From: an uncultured Lachnospiraceae bacterium
Lineage (GTDB): Bacteria; Bacillota; Clostridia; Lachnospirales; Lachnospiraceae
Assembly: GCA_902782655.1 (NCBI GenBank)
Contig: CACZNY010000277.1
Span: forward strand, 1 to 5,030
Reading direction: 5' to 3'
DNA length: 5,030 bases
Of the stretch, positions 1-5,030 are shown piece after piece. Made by a program: the position numbers and the translations under genes. Below the pieces are notes generated by a model. That model did no database searches. It was not told the origin of the DNA and was given only the letters and a program-made list of their open reading frames with translations. Numbering within the stretch: the stretch's first letter is position 1; the number at the start of each line of letters is the position of its first letter.

Positions 1-68
1 AGCCTTCTCTCATTCTGCAGATATGAATTGTTCGTGATATACGCCGTGATATTGCTGTTGATCTTCAT
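1..68 (-). CDS. Flagellin-type protein, N-terminal fragment cut by the window edge
   Basis: Only the first 22 codons and two bases of the next are visible; the gene continues beyond position 1. The protein begins MKINSNITAYITNN and continues to ...LQNERR. This is the pattern of the flagellin N-terminal helix (Met, a short N/I-rich stretch, then 'A-x-x-x-x-N-x-L' leading into the coiled-coil D0 segment), as in the flagellins of Lachnospiraceae and other Firmicutes. Flagellins are exported through the flagellar type III apparatus without a cleaved signal and polymerise into the filament. The hook-filament junction protein FlgL shares this fold and cannot be excluded from so few residues. The start is fixed by a good ribosome binding site 6 nt upstream. 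The stop of the 974-aa gene lies only 26 nt upstream with no terminator between them, so the two are probably cotranscribed. Confidence 0.72.
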   Translation of the reverse strand, partial: MKINSNITAYITNNSYLQNERR

Positions 69-74
69 GGATGG

Positions 75-82
75 CTCCTCTC
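75..82 (-). promoter_or_regulatory. Ribosome binding site of the flagellin-type gene
   Basis: On the minus strand the sequence reads GAGAGGAG, with AGGAG ending 6 nt before the ATG at 68-66. It lies in the 26-nt gap after the stop of the upstream 974-aa gene. This supports independent translation initiation within a shared transcript and makes the short partial reading frame at the edge credible. Confidence 0.75.
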
Positions 83-94
83 AAATAATAATCT

Positions 95-3019
95 TTACGA
101 CAGCACCGTATCGAGAACGGTTTTTGCTATACGGTAAAGCAAAGCACTGTCTTCTTTTCCGCCATCCATGGCCTTTGGATCATCGGGGATGTCCATATTC
201 CCGACACTAAGATCTGTATTTTTCCCGGAAACATTTCCCACTGCTTCCTTAATATTGCCGAGACGCTCCCTCATATAGTCGTCTCCTGCTGTCCTTTCGC
301 ATTGTATGACTCCCCGGATCCCGTCCGTCACTCGGAGCCCTGCGTGGACAGAGCCGAAATCTTCGGTCTCAAAGTATATATCGACAGAATTTTGATTTTC
401 GCCATGCCTTAGCTTCAAATTTATATTGATAATTTCTCCCCGGAACTCCACAGGCACGTTATATTCATCCTTTTCGGCCAGGGCGCTCTTTATGGAGAGA
501 ACCTTATCCCTGGTCTGCAGAGCCCTTATATCCAGTCTCTCTCCCTCAAGCGCTCCGATAAGCTCTGCCTTTACCATCTCATCATAGGCCTCCTTAAGCT
601 TATCTGGATCTCCCTCTCCCATAGCATCAAGAGTTTTATCACGTGCCTTTTTTATCCTGTCCCTTGACCTGTCGGAAGCAGATGCATTAAGCTCTTTTGC
701 GAAACCGCTGCCGCCCTGAAGCAGGAGCTGTTCATAGGCAATGATATTATCAGCACTGCGCGGGATATCAGCCGCCTCCAAAGCCCTGTATATTTCTGCC
801 TCAGCCTTTGCAGCCTCTGCAAATTTCCTGGCATCTTCCTCATAAAAGCCCTGTTCTTCATAGCCCCCCTCCCCAGACGGAGAAAAGGCCGCCCTTATCA
901 TCTGGTCTATCCTGGAATTTTTCTCCGAAAATGCAGCGTCCATTCCGCCGAAATTTCCGTCGATATACTGATCCACATGGGACTTCTGACCCGTCCGCAC
1001 TGCAGAGAGCAGACTTGAAAAGCTCATTTCCGCACCGCTGGCAACAAGAGCCCCCACTGCTTTATGGTCTCCGGCATTGATCGCATTTACAAGCCTGTAA
1101 ATACCGATATACGAAGTTGCCTCATCCTCGGTGATATTGCCTCTGTCTCTTACTGCGACAAGATATCTTGCGAAATCGCCTGCAGGACCTTCCTCTGCAT
1201 CCTCATACGCCGTAAGCTTATCATTAAGCTCTTTTACCGATATCTCCAATGGATTGATATTATCTCTTATCAGCCTCAGCACCCTTGCAGGTGTGAGCTT
1301 ATCCAGTACGGTATTAAGCCTGGCATCTGCCGCACTTATCTTATCAATATTCTCAGCGGTAAACTCCATATGTGAATAAGAAGCGATCCTGAGCGCCCTC
1401 TCGTTGGAGGGTGTACTCTCCCTGCCAAGCCCTTTCAGTATCCCGTTAAAATCCGTATTGGCAAAGGCCTTTTTGATGTTATCCCCAAGATCAGCTCTTA
1501 CCTCGGTTCCCACTGCCTCATAAGTCCTGTCCATACGCTCATAGTCCCGGGTTAAGGCAGAAGCCCTCTCGTGGACTTCCCGCAGGGTAGGCATTGCCTC
1601 TCCCGAAAGGACCGCCGCTGCTCCTGCATCTGCCGCACTTCGCATGGAAGCAAATGCGTCAAGTATTCCGTCTCCTGCCGTTAAGGCCGCAGGCGCCCTA
1701 AGAATGTCAGCTTTTACGGAAAGGGTTGCCTCCAGCAGGTCAAAGGCTTCCTTCTCCCTGATCCTCAGACTCTCCACATCTCTTTCAAGATATCCGGTAT
1801 CTATAGCCAGGTCCCTGTCTATATTTTTTCGGTTCACTTCGGAAGCCATGGAAAGTGCTGCCTCCTTTGCGACTCTCTCGGATCTTATGTTTTTATAATC
1901 AGAGATAAGATATGCGTCCTTCCCCCTTCCTCCGGACGCCAGAGCCTCCATCACCTCCTTTTTTATGGGACGGATATCTATTCTTTTTGTATCCTCATAG
2001 ATCCGAAATGACTCCTTCGTCAGAGGTATCCCTGCATTTATCATGGATACCGCATCCGCCGTCATATCCGGGGTGCTCTCATAGCCTGCCTGCTCTATGA
2101 CCTCTGATATCTGCCGCTCAAACTCCGGATCGAACCCTGTCTGCCCCCCGGACTTTGAAATATCTGCCGGCTCTATGCCGCCTGCCCTGCCGACATAGCC
2201 TGTAGGATCTGCCACATATCTCGAATTGCCTCCTATATGAAACCTGCCTGCGGAAAACTCTGCCGTAAACACGTTTGCTATAGTAGGCTCCATGCTTTCC
2301 GAGGCAAGGAAGAGCCTGGTATTGTCCGTCAGACTCTTAAGCTCAGATGCCATATTTACTGCTTCCCTGACAGATGCCATATTATCCTCATTTACAGGGA
2401 GATCGTAAGCTGTAAGGGTCTTAGCTATCTCCGGATCCGTCGTTTCGGCGCTGAAATATATATCATCTCCGGGAACTGCCGGCAAATCCCCGGCTGCACC
2501 CAGGGCAGGTGCTGCTCCGCCAGGCTGAATTCCCGCCCGATCAGCTGCCAGAGCCTCCGAGCTCATGCTCTGTCCCGTGACCTCGGCCACCTTGTCTGCT
2601 GATACGTTATCGGTATAGCCCGCTACATTGACTCCTGCCGCTGCAAGCTTTACCTTCATCCTGTCGAGGGAATTAACGGCATCAGCAGGATCCATGGCAC
2701 TCATGTCGTAGCCCTCATCTGCAAGTGCTTTTGCATCCGCGGGAGACATGGTCTGCGCTACCACCAGCATCTGATCCATCTGGTTATGCACTCCCATAGC
2801 AGATGCTTCCGCAGCCTGATCCGCTACGGATTTTTTCTTTTGTCTGTCACGGGATAATATATTTTCCTCTGAATGTCCGAAAAGAATGCCGTCAGCATTT
2901 ATTGAGAATGCATCCGATGCCCTGGACGCACCTTTGGAAGATCCGCTCTTACAGGGCGCTGCCGATACCGCCGGATCCTCGATGTTCTTTGTCTGCAGCT
3001 GATTAAAATCAATTCTCAT
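95..3019 (-). CDS. Large uncharacterised flagellum-linked protein with a FliK-like C-terminus (974 aa)
   Basis: No named gene is recognised with certainty. From memory it resembles the long Lachnospiraceae proteins labelled DUF6240, which I could not verify. The protein has no signal peptide and no transmembrane segment, and I see only two cysteines (C23, C907). Residues 1-70 are polar and probably disordered. Residues 70-850 are predominantly helical, rich in Ala, Glu, Asp and Met, with degenerate motifs of the form '(D/G)IPxTxENxxxYE' near 204-227, 328-347 and 749-769. Residues ~856-945 form a beta-then-helix segment: 'GEIININLKLRH', 'NSVDIYFETEDFGSVHAGL', then 'YMRERLGNIKEAVG'. This follows the pattern of the FliK/Flg_hook C-terminal domain, which makes the export apparatus switch substrates after hook completion. 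FliK is usually 350-650 aa, so this protein is much longer. Cotranscription with a flagellin-type gene supports a flagellar role. It could be a second FliK paralogue or an export/assembly factor. The ATG at 3019 gives MRIDFNQL, a plausible family-like start, but no good Shine-Dalgarno precedes it. Confidence 0.85.
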   Translation of the reverse strand: MRIDFNQLQTKNIEDPAVSAAPCKSGSSKGASRASDAFSINADGILFGHSEENILSRDRQKKKSVADQAAEASAMGVHNQMDQMLVVAQTMSPADAKALADEGYDMSAMDPADAVNSLDRMKVKLAAAGVNVAGYTDNVSADKVAEVTGQSMSSEALAADRAGIQPGGAAPALGAAGDLPAVPGDDIYFSAETTDPEIAKTLTAYDLPVNEDNMASVREAVNMASELKSLTDNTRLFLASESMEPTIANVFTAEFSAGRFHIGGNSRYVADPTGYVGRAGGIEPADISKSGGQTGFDPEFERQISEVIEQAGYESTPDMTADAVSMINAGIPLTKESFRIYEDTKRIDIRPIKKEVMEALASGGRGKDAYLISDYKNIRSERVAKEAALSMASEVNRKNIDRDLAIDTGYLERDVESLRIREKEAFDLLEATLSVKADILRAPAALTAGDGILDAFASMRSAADAGAAAVLSGEAMPTLREVHERASALTRDYERMDRTYEAVGTEVRADLGDNIKKAFANTDFNGILKGLGRESTPSNERALRIASYSHMEFTAENIDKISAADARLNTVLDKLTPARVLRLIRDNINPLEISVKELNDKLTAYEDAEEGPAGDFARYLVAVRDRGNITEDEATSYIGIYRLVNAINAGDHKAVGALVASGAEMSFSSLLSAVRTGQKSHVDQYIDGNFGGMDAAFSEKNSRIDQMIRAAFSPSGEGGYEEQGFYEEDARKFAEAAKAEAEIYRALEAADIPRSADNIIAYEQLLLQGGSGFAKELNASASDRSRDRIKKARDKTLDAMGEGDPDKLKEAYDEMVKAELIGALEGERLDIRALQTRDKVLSIKSALAEKDEYNVPVEFRGEIININLKLRHGENQNSVDIYFETEDFGSVHAGLRVTDGIRGVIQCERTAGDDYMRERLGNIKEAVGNVSGKNTDLSVGNMDIPDDPKAMDGGKEDSALLYRIAKTVLDTVLS

Positions 3020-3066
3020 GTATAGATTATCGGTTCAAACCGGATCTTTCTCAACCATAATAAGAA

Positions 3067-3093
3067 TTATAGGAAACGACAAAGTTCTTTTTA
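3067..3093 (-). promoter_or_regulatory. Candidate sigma-D (sigma-28) flagellar promoter
   Basis: On the minus strand TAAA (3093-3090) is followed by exactly 15 nt and then TCCTATAA (3074-3067). The known flagellar sigma consensus is TAAA-N15-GCCGATAA (final base A or T depending on species). The -35 and spacing match exactly and 6 of 8 -10 bases match. It would start transcription near 3060-3059, giving a leader of about 40 nt before the ATG at 3019. That suits a flagellar operon. The same bases contain TATAAT (3071-3066), but I see no good TTGACA-type -35 at 17 nt, so a sigma-A reading is weaker. The site overlaps the first long hairpin of the adjacent repeat. Confidence 0.5.
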
Positions 3094-3211
3094 CTTTGGC
3101 GTTTCCTGCGCCGGATTTTGGCCGCTTTAGCGGCATCTTCCTCACAAAATCCGGGCGCATCCGCCGGAGGCTCTATAGCGGACGACAAAATGCTTTTGTC
3201 GTTCACTATAG
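3071..3211. repeat. Array of three long hairpins, candidate interspersed palindromic repeat
   Basis: Three imperfect palindromes lie almost end to end. Hairpin 1 (3071-3107) pairs AGGAAACG-a-CAAAG with CTTTG-g-CGTTTCCT around a 9-nt loop. Hairpin 2 (3107-3159) pairs TGCG + CCGGATTTTG with CAAAATCCGG + CGCA (one bulged G) and encloses a smaller hairpin GCCGC-TTTA-GCGGC at 3121-3134. Hairpin 3 (3173-3211) pairs CTATAG...ACGACAAAA with TTTTGTCGT...CTATAG around a TGC loop, with one mismatch and one G-T pair. The outer parts also match each other inversely: AACGACAAAG at 3075-3084 against CTTTTGTCGTT at 3193-3203, one base of length difference. The whole may therefore be a ~130-140 bp unit bounded by inverted repeats, MITE-like or REP-like. 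No transposase is present. Only one copy lies in this window, so 'repeat' is inference. Confidence 0.6.
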
Positions 3212-3217
3212 TAATAC

Positions 3218-3256
3218 CAGACAGCGGACAGGATCAATCCCTGTCCGCTGCCTCTG
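3218..3256 (-). terminator. Probable transcription terminator of the kinase gene
   Basis: A perfect 11-bp stem (CAGCGGACAGG, 3222-3232, with CCTGTCCGCTG, 3240-3250) closes a 7-nt loop. It extends by four further pairs (CAGA 3218-3221 with TCTG 3253-3256) across a 2-nt bulge. It begins 19 nt after the kinase stop codon, where an intrinsic terminator is expected. The T-tract on the minus strand side is poor (GGTATTACTATAG), so termination may be weak, or the hairpin may mainly protect the transcript's 3' end. It sits beside the hairpin array but does not share its sequence motifs. Confidence 0.6.
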
Positions 3257-3274
3257 TCATGGTTTTAACAAACC

Positions 3275-4864
3275 TTATTTGATACTGTCTATAGCAGTCC
3301 TCTCGATCGGAAGGCCTGCCTTATACATGGCGAGCCATTTATCAAAGCCTTCAACATCCTTCTTGTCAGGTGCTGTCGTGACTGTCTTCGCATCAGCAAA
3401 CACCTTATTTTCCAGATAATCATCCAAAGTCTCACCATTTTCCTTATTTATCATATATGCCGCATGTATAGCCTGCCCCCACGGACCGCCCTCTCCTGCA
3501 GTAGCCATAGTAGATACCGGTATATCAAGCGCCGCCGCCATTACCTTGGCTGCTGCTTCTCCGGAATTAAACCAGCCACCGTGCCCGGTGATCTTGTCTA
3601 CCTCTACCTGCTCCTGTCTTATAAGTATATCCATACCTATCTTCAGGGCACCCATGGCAGAATACAGTATCGACCGCATAAGATTCGAAAGATCAAACTT
3701 CGCGTCAGGAGTACGGACAAGCAGGGGACGTCCCTCCTCCATACCGGTCACAGGCTCACCTGAGAAATAATTATATGAAAGAACTCCGGCGCAGTCGGGA
3801 TCCTCGGTCAAAGCCTTGTTAAAGAGCAGCGTATAGAGATCGTCCGGCTGCTTCGCTCCTGACAGGAGGAGCACCTCCTTAAAGATGTTTACCCAGTAAT
3901 TGAGATCCGATGTGCAGTTGTTCACATGCGCCATTGCCACCGGTTTACCTGAAGGAGTCGTCACCATGTCAAGCTCCTGATAAACCTTTGACAGAGGCTT
4001 CTCAAGGACTATCATAGCAAAACAGCTGGTACCGGCAGATACGTTGCCCGTGCGCACTGCCACGGAATTCGTAGCTGTCATGCCGGTACCCGCATCGCCT
4101 TCAGGGGGACACATGGGTATGCCGGCCTCCAGATCACCGGACGGATCCAGCTTTTTCGCGCCCTCCTCCGTAAGCCTGCCTGCATCATCCCCTGCCACAA
4201 GCACCTTGGGCAGAATGTCGCGTATCTTCCAGGGAAAACCATACTCGGCGATCTTATCGTCAAATTTATCAAGCCTTCCCTGATCATAGTCGTTTATGGA
4301 TGAATCTATCGGGAACATTCCTGACGCCTCACCTACTCCGGCAGCTTTCTCGCCGGTAAGCTGCCAGTGAATATACTCAGAAAGAGTCATCAGGGTGCGG
4401 ATATCCTTCACATGATCTTCTTTATTAAGGATTGCCTGGTACAGATGAGCTATTGACCATCTCTGCGGAATATTGAAATCCAGGAGTTCCGTGAGCTTAT
4501 CAGCTGCCTCTCCCGTTATCGTGTTCCTCCAGGTACGGAAAGGTACCATGAGCTCACCCGCTTCATTAAATACCATATATCCATGCATCATGGCTGATAT
4601 GCCGATGGCTCCGGTTGTCGCAAGCGTGACTCCGTATTTATCATGCACATCCTTTTTCAGCTCCGCATAGCAGTCTCTCACCCCGTCCCAGATATCATCC
4701 AGGCTGTACGTCCAGATCCCGTTTTCCAGTCTGTTCTCCCATCCATGCTTACCCGATGCAAGAACCTTAAAATCCTCGCCTATAAGCACCGCCTTGATAT
4801 TCGTTGAGCCGAACTCAATGCCTATGGTGGTCTTTCCTGCTTCGATAGCTTCCCTCGCTCCCAT
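3275..4864 (-). CDS. FGGY-family carbohydrate kinase (xylulokinase-like; sugar not settled)
   Basis: A complete 529-aa cytoplasmic kinase that should transfer phosphate from ATP to a sugar, most plausibly a ketopentose such as xylulose or ribulose, feeding the pentose phosphate pathway. FGGY hallmarks occur in order: the N-terminal phosphate-binding motif [11 protein letters not shown] (15-25); an MMHGY segment (92-96) aligning with the substrate-contacting MHG of xylulokinase; [10 protein letters not shown] (253-262), with Asp257 as likely catalytic base; the phosphate-2 motif NVSAGTS (274-280); and the adenosine region GHGGWF (427-432) through GEGGPWG (457-463). Length lies between typical xylulokinase (~490-510) and L-ribulokinase (~550-565). 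One oddity is Glu17 where most FGGY enzymes have Asp. The start chosen is the ATG at 4864, giving MGAREA. An in-frame ATG six codons upstream overlaps the AGGAGG ribosome binding site and is unlikely to be used. No arabinose or xylose genes lie within view. The gene follows the SRP RNA by 54 nt on the same strand. Confidence 0.9.
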   Translation of the reverse strand: MGAREAIEAGKTTIGIEFGSTNIKAVLIGEDFKVLASGKHGWENRLENGIWTYSLDDIWDGVRDCYAELKKDVHDKYGVTLATTGAIGISAMMHGYMVFNEAGELMVPFRTWRNTITGEAADKLTELLDFNIPQRWSIAHLYQAILNKEDHVKDIRTLMTLSEYIHWQLTGEKAAGVGEASGMFPIDSSINDYDQGRLDKFDDKIAEYGFPWKIRDILPKVLVAGDDAGRLTEEGAKKLDPSGDLEAGIPMCPPEGDAGTGMTATNSVAVRTGNVSAGTSCFAMIVLEKPLSKVYQELDMVTTPSGKPVAMAHVNNCTSDLNYWVNIFKEVLLLSGAKQPDDLYTLLFNKALTEDPDCAGVLSYNYFSGEPVTGMEEGRPLLVRTPDAKFDLSNLMRSILYSAMGALKIGMDILIRQEQVEVDKITGHGGWFNSGEAAAKVMAAALDIPVSTMATAGEGGPWGQAIHAAYMINKENGETLDDYLENKVFADAKTVTTAPDKKDVEGFDKWLAMYKAGLPIERTAIDSIK

Positions 4865-4873
4865 TCTTAAGTA

Positions 4874-4879
4874 CCTCCT
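4874..4879 (-). promoter_or_regulatory. Ribosome binding site that decides the kinase start
   Basis: A perfect AGGAGG on the minus strand lies 9 nt before the ATG at 4864-4862. The alternative upstream ATG (4882-4880) directly abuts this AGGAGG and has no Shine-Dalgarno of its own at proper distance. The 529-aa start is therefore preferred over the 535-aa one. Confidence 0.8.
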
Positions 4880-4918
4880 CATTGATCACAATATTTTCTG
4901 TTTTTCTGTTAATATCTC

Positions 4919-4945
4919 AAAAGCTGACCAAGCCCGAAGCTCGTC
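4919..4945 (-). terminator. 3'-end hairpin of the SRP RNA, possible weak terminator
   Basis: On the minus strand GACGAGC (4945-4939) pairs with GCUUGGUC (4933-4926), with one bulged G and a UUCGG loop. It is followed by AGC and four U residues (4922-4919). This looks like a modest intrinsic terminator or the 3' structural hairpin of the SRP RNA. Because the T run is short, read-through into the kinase gene 54 nt further on is possible. The 4918-4865 spacer is A/T-rich and holds no promoter I would call with confidence. Confidence 0.4.
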
Positions 4946-5030
4946 CCCGGGTACCCTGCGTCACATGAAAGACACCTCTTAGTGCTGCTTCGTTCCCGAC
5001 CTGACACGGTTCGTGGGCTTCCATTGCGCA
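4919..5030 (-). ncRNA. ffs: Signal recognition particle RNA (SRP RNA / 4.5S-type), 5' end cut by window edge
   Basis: The minus strand carries the domain IV signature of SRP RNA, which binds Ffh to target nascent membrane proteins. GUCAGGUCG-GGAA-CGAAGCAGC (5003-4985, tetraloop at 4996-4993) matches the universal GUCAGGUCC-GGAA-GGAAGCAGC. It retains the CAGG/AGCA internal-loop strands, while the closing pairs have swapped but still pair (UCG/CGA). GUG (5007-5005) pairs with CAC (4984-4982). Further out AUGGAAG (5023-5017) can pair with CUUUCAU, and UGCG (5030-5027) pairs with CGCA (4960-4957). The downstream 'ACGCAGGGUACCCGG' also resembles the usual 3' strand of bacterial SRP RNA. The 5' strand continues beyond 5030, so I cannot say whether this is the short 4.5S type or the long Firmicute type with an Alu domain. 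The exact 3' end is uncertain by several bases. Confidence 0.9.

Noticed and set aside
1064..1375. Plus-strand open frame of 103 aa opposite the large gene
   Set aside because: It is a shadow of the minus-strand coding sequence, without a ribosome binding site or recognisable domain; the other short opposite-strand frames at 808-1080, 1644-1898, 2237-2602, 3464-3763 and 4044-4283 fail for the same reasons.
3066..3089. Housekeeping sigma-A promoter based on TATAAT at 3071-3066
   Set aside because: The 17-nt-spaced -35 position reads GTAAAA, a poor match to TTGACA, and there is no extended TG. The sigma-D reading of the same bases fits better, though dual use cannot be excluded.
3035..3160. 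41-aa minus-strand open frame running from inside hairpin 2 towards the 974-aa gene
   Set aside because: It has no Shine-Dalgarno, a composition dictated by the stems, and overlaps the candidate promoter and leader. It is more likely chance, though it would be worth a look if ribosome profiling showed a signal.
3018..3419. 133-aa open frame on the plus strand
   Set aside because: It is antisense to the kinase 3' end and the hairpin array, has no ribosome binding site, and its translation is mostly the product of palindromes; no family pattern is visible.
4078..4287. 69-aa minus-strand frame inside the kinase gene
   Set aside because: It is an out-of-frame overlap of the kinase, which is intact and has all its motifs; I see no sign of a frameshift.
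4880..4882. Upstream ATG as the kinase start (535 aa)
   Set aside because: It abuts the AGGAGG that clearly serves the ATG at 4864, and would add six residues (MRRYLR) encoded by the ribosome binding site itself.
4919..5030. tmRNA or tRNA fragment at the right edge
   Set aside because: There is no tRNA-like acceptor, CCA or tag reading frame; the GGAA tetraloop with flanking CAGG/AGCA strands is specific to SRP RNA.
1..5030. CRISPR array, toxin-antitoxin pair, defence system or transposase
   Set aside because: I found no regularly spaced direct repeats, and no small adjacent gene pair or recognisable nuclease, integrase or transposase motif on either strand.

Overview
The window most likely comes from a motile, low-to-mid GC Firmicute. 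I infer a Lachnospiraceae-type Clostridium relative (Roseburia / Butyrivibrio / Lachnospira neighbourhood). The grounds are the style of the flagellin start at the left edge, a very long uncharacterised protein of a kind I associate with that family, the FGGY kinase variant, and a signal recognition particle (SRP) RNA at the right edge. The family assignment rests on recognition of these sequences, not on a database search. Every gene I can support is on the minus strand, so transcription runs from position 5030 towards position 1.

In transcription order: (1) 5030-4919, the 3' part of an SRP RNA gene (ffs) with its diagnostic GGAA tetraloop, ending in a small hairpin and a short T run. (2) 4918-4865, a short A/T-rich spacer holding a strong Shine-Dalgarno sequence. 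(3) 4864-3275, a complete 529-aa FGGY-family sugar kinase, closest in its visible motifs to xylulokinase-like enzymes; the exact sugar is not settled. (4) 3274-3020, a 255-nt intergenic region unusually dense in secondary structure. It holds an 11-bp hairpin (extendable to 15 bp) that probably ends the kinase transcript. Three more long hairpins follow back to back and look like one interspersed palindromic repeat. A good match to a flagellar sigma-D (sigma-28) promoter lies at the repeat's distal edge. (5) 3019-95, a 974-aa, mainly helical, uncharacterised protein whose last ~90 residues resemble the C-terminal domain of the flagellar hook-length control protein FliK. (6) 68-1, the first 22 codons of a flagellin-type gene, 26 nt after the previous stop and with its own ribosome binding site.

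The window therefore joins two unrelated transcription units. One is a housekeeping/metabolic unit (SRP RNA, then sugar kinase). The other is a motility unit (large FliK-like protein plus flagellin-type protein) that appears to start from a sigma-D-like promoter beside the structured repeat. The least ordinary items are the large uncharacterised flagellar-linked protein and the hairpin array with the promoter embedded in its edge. I see no CRISPR array, transposase, tRNA or phage gene.
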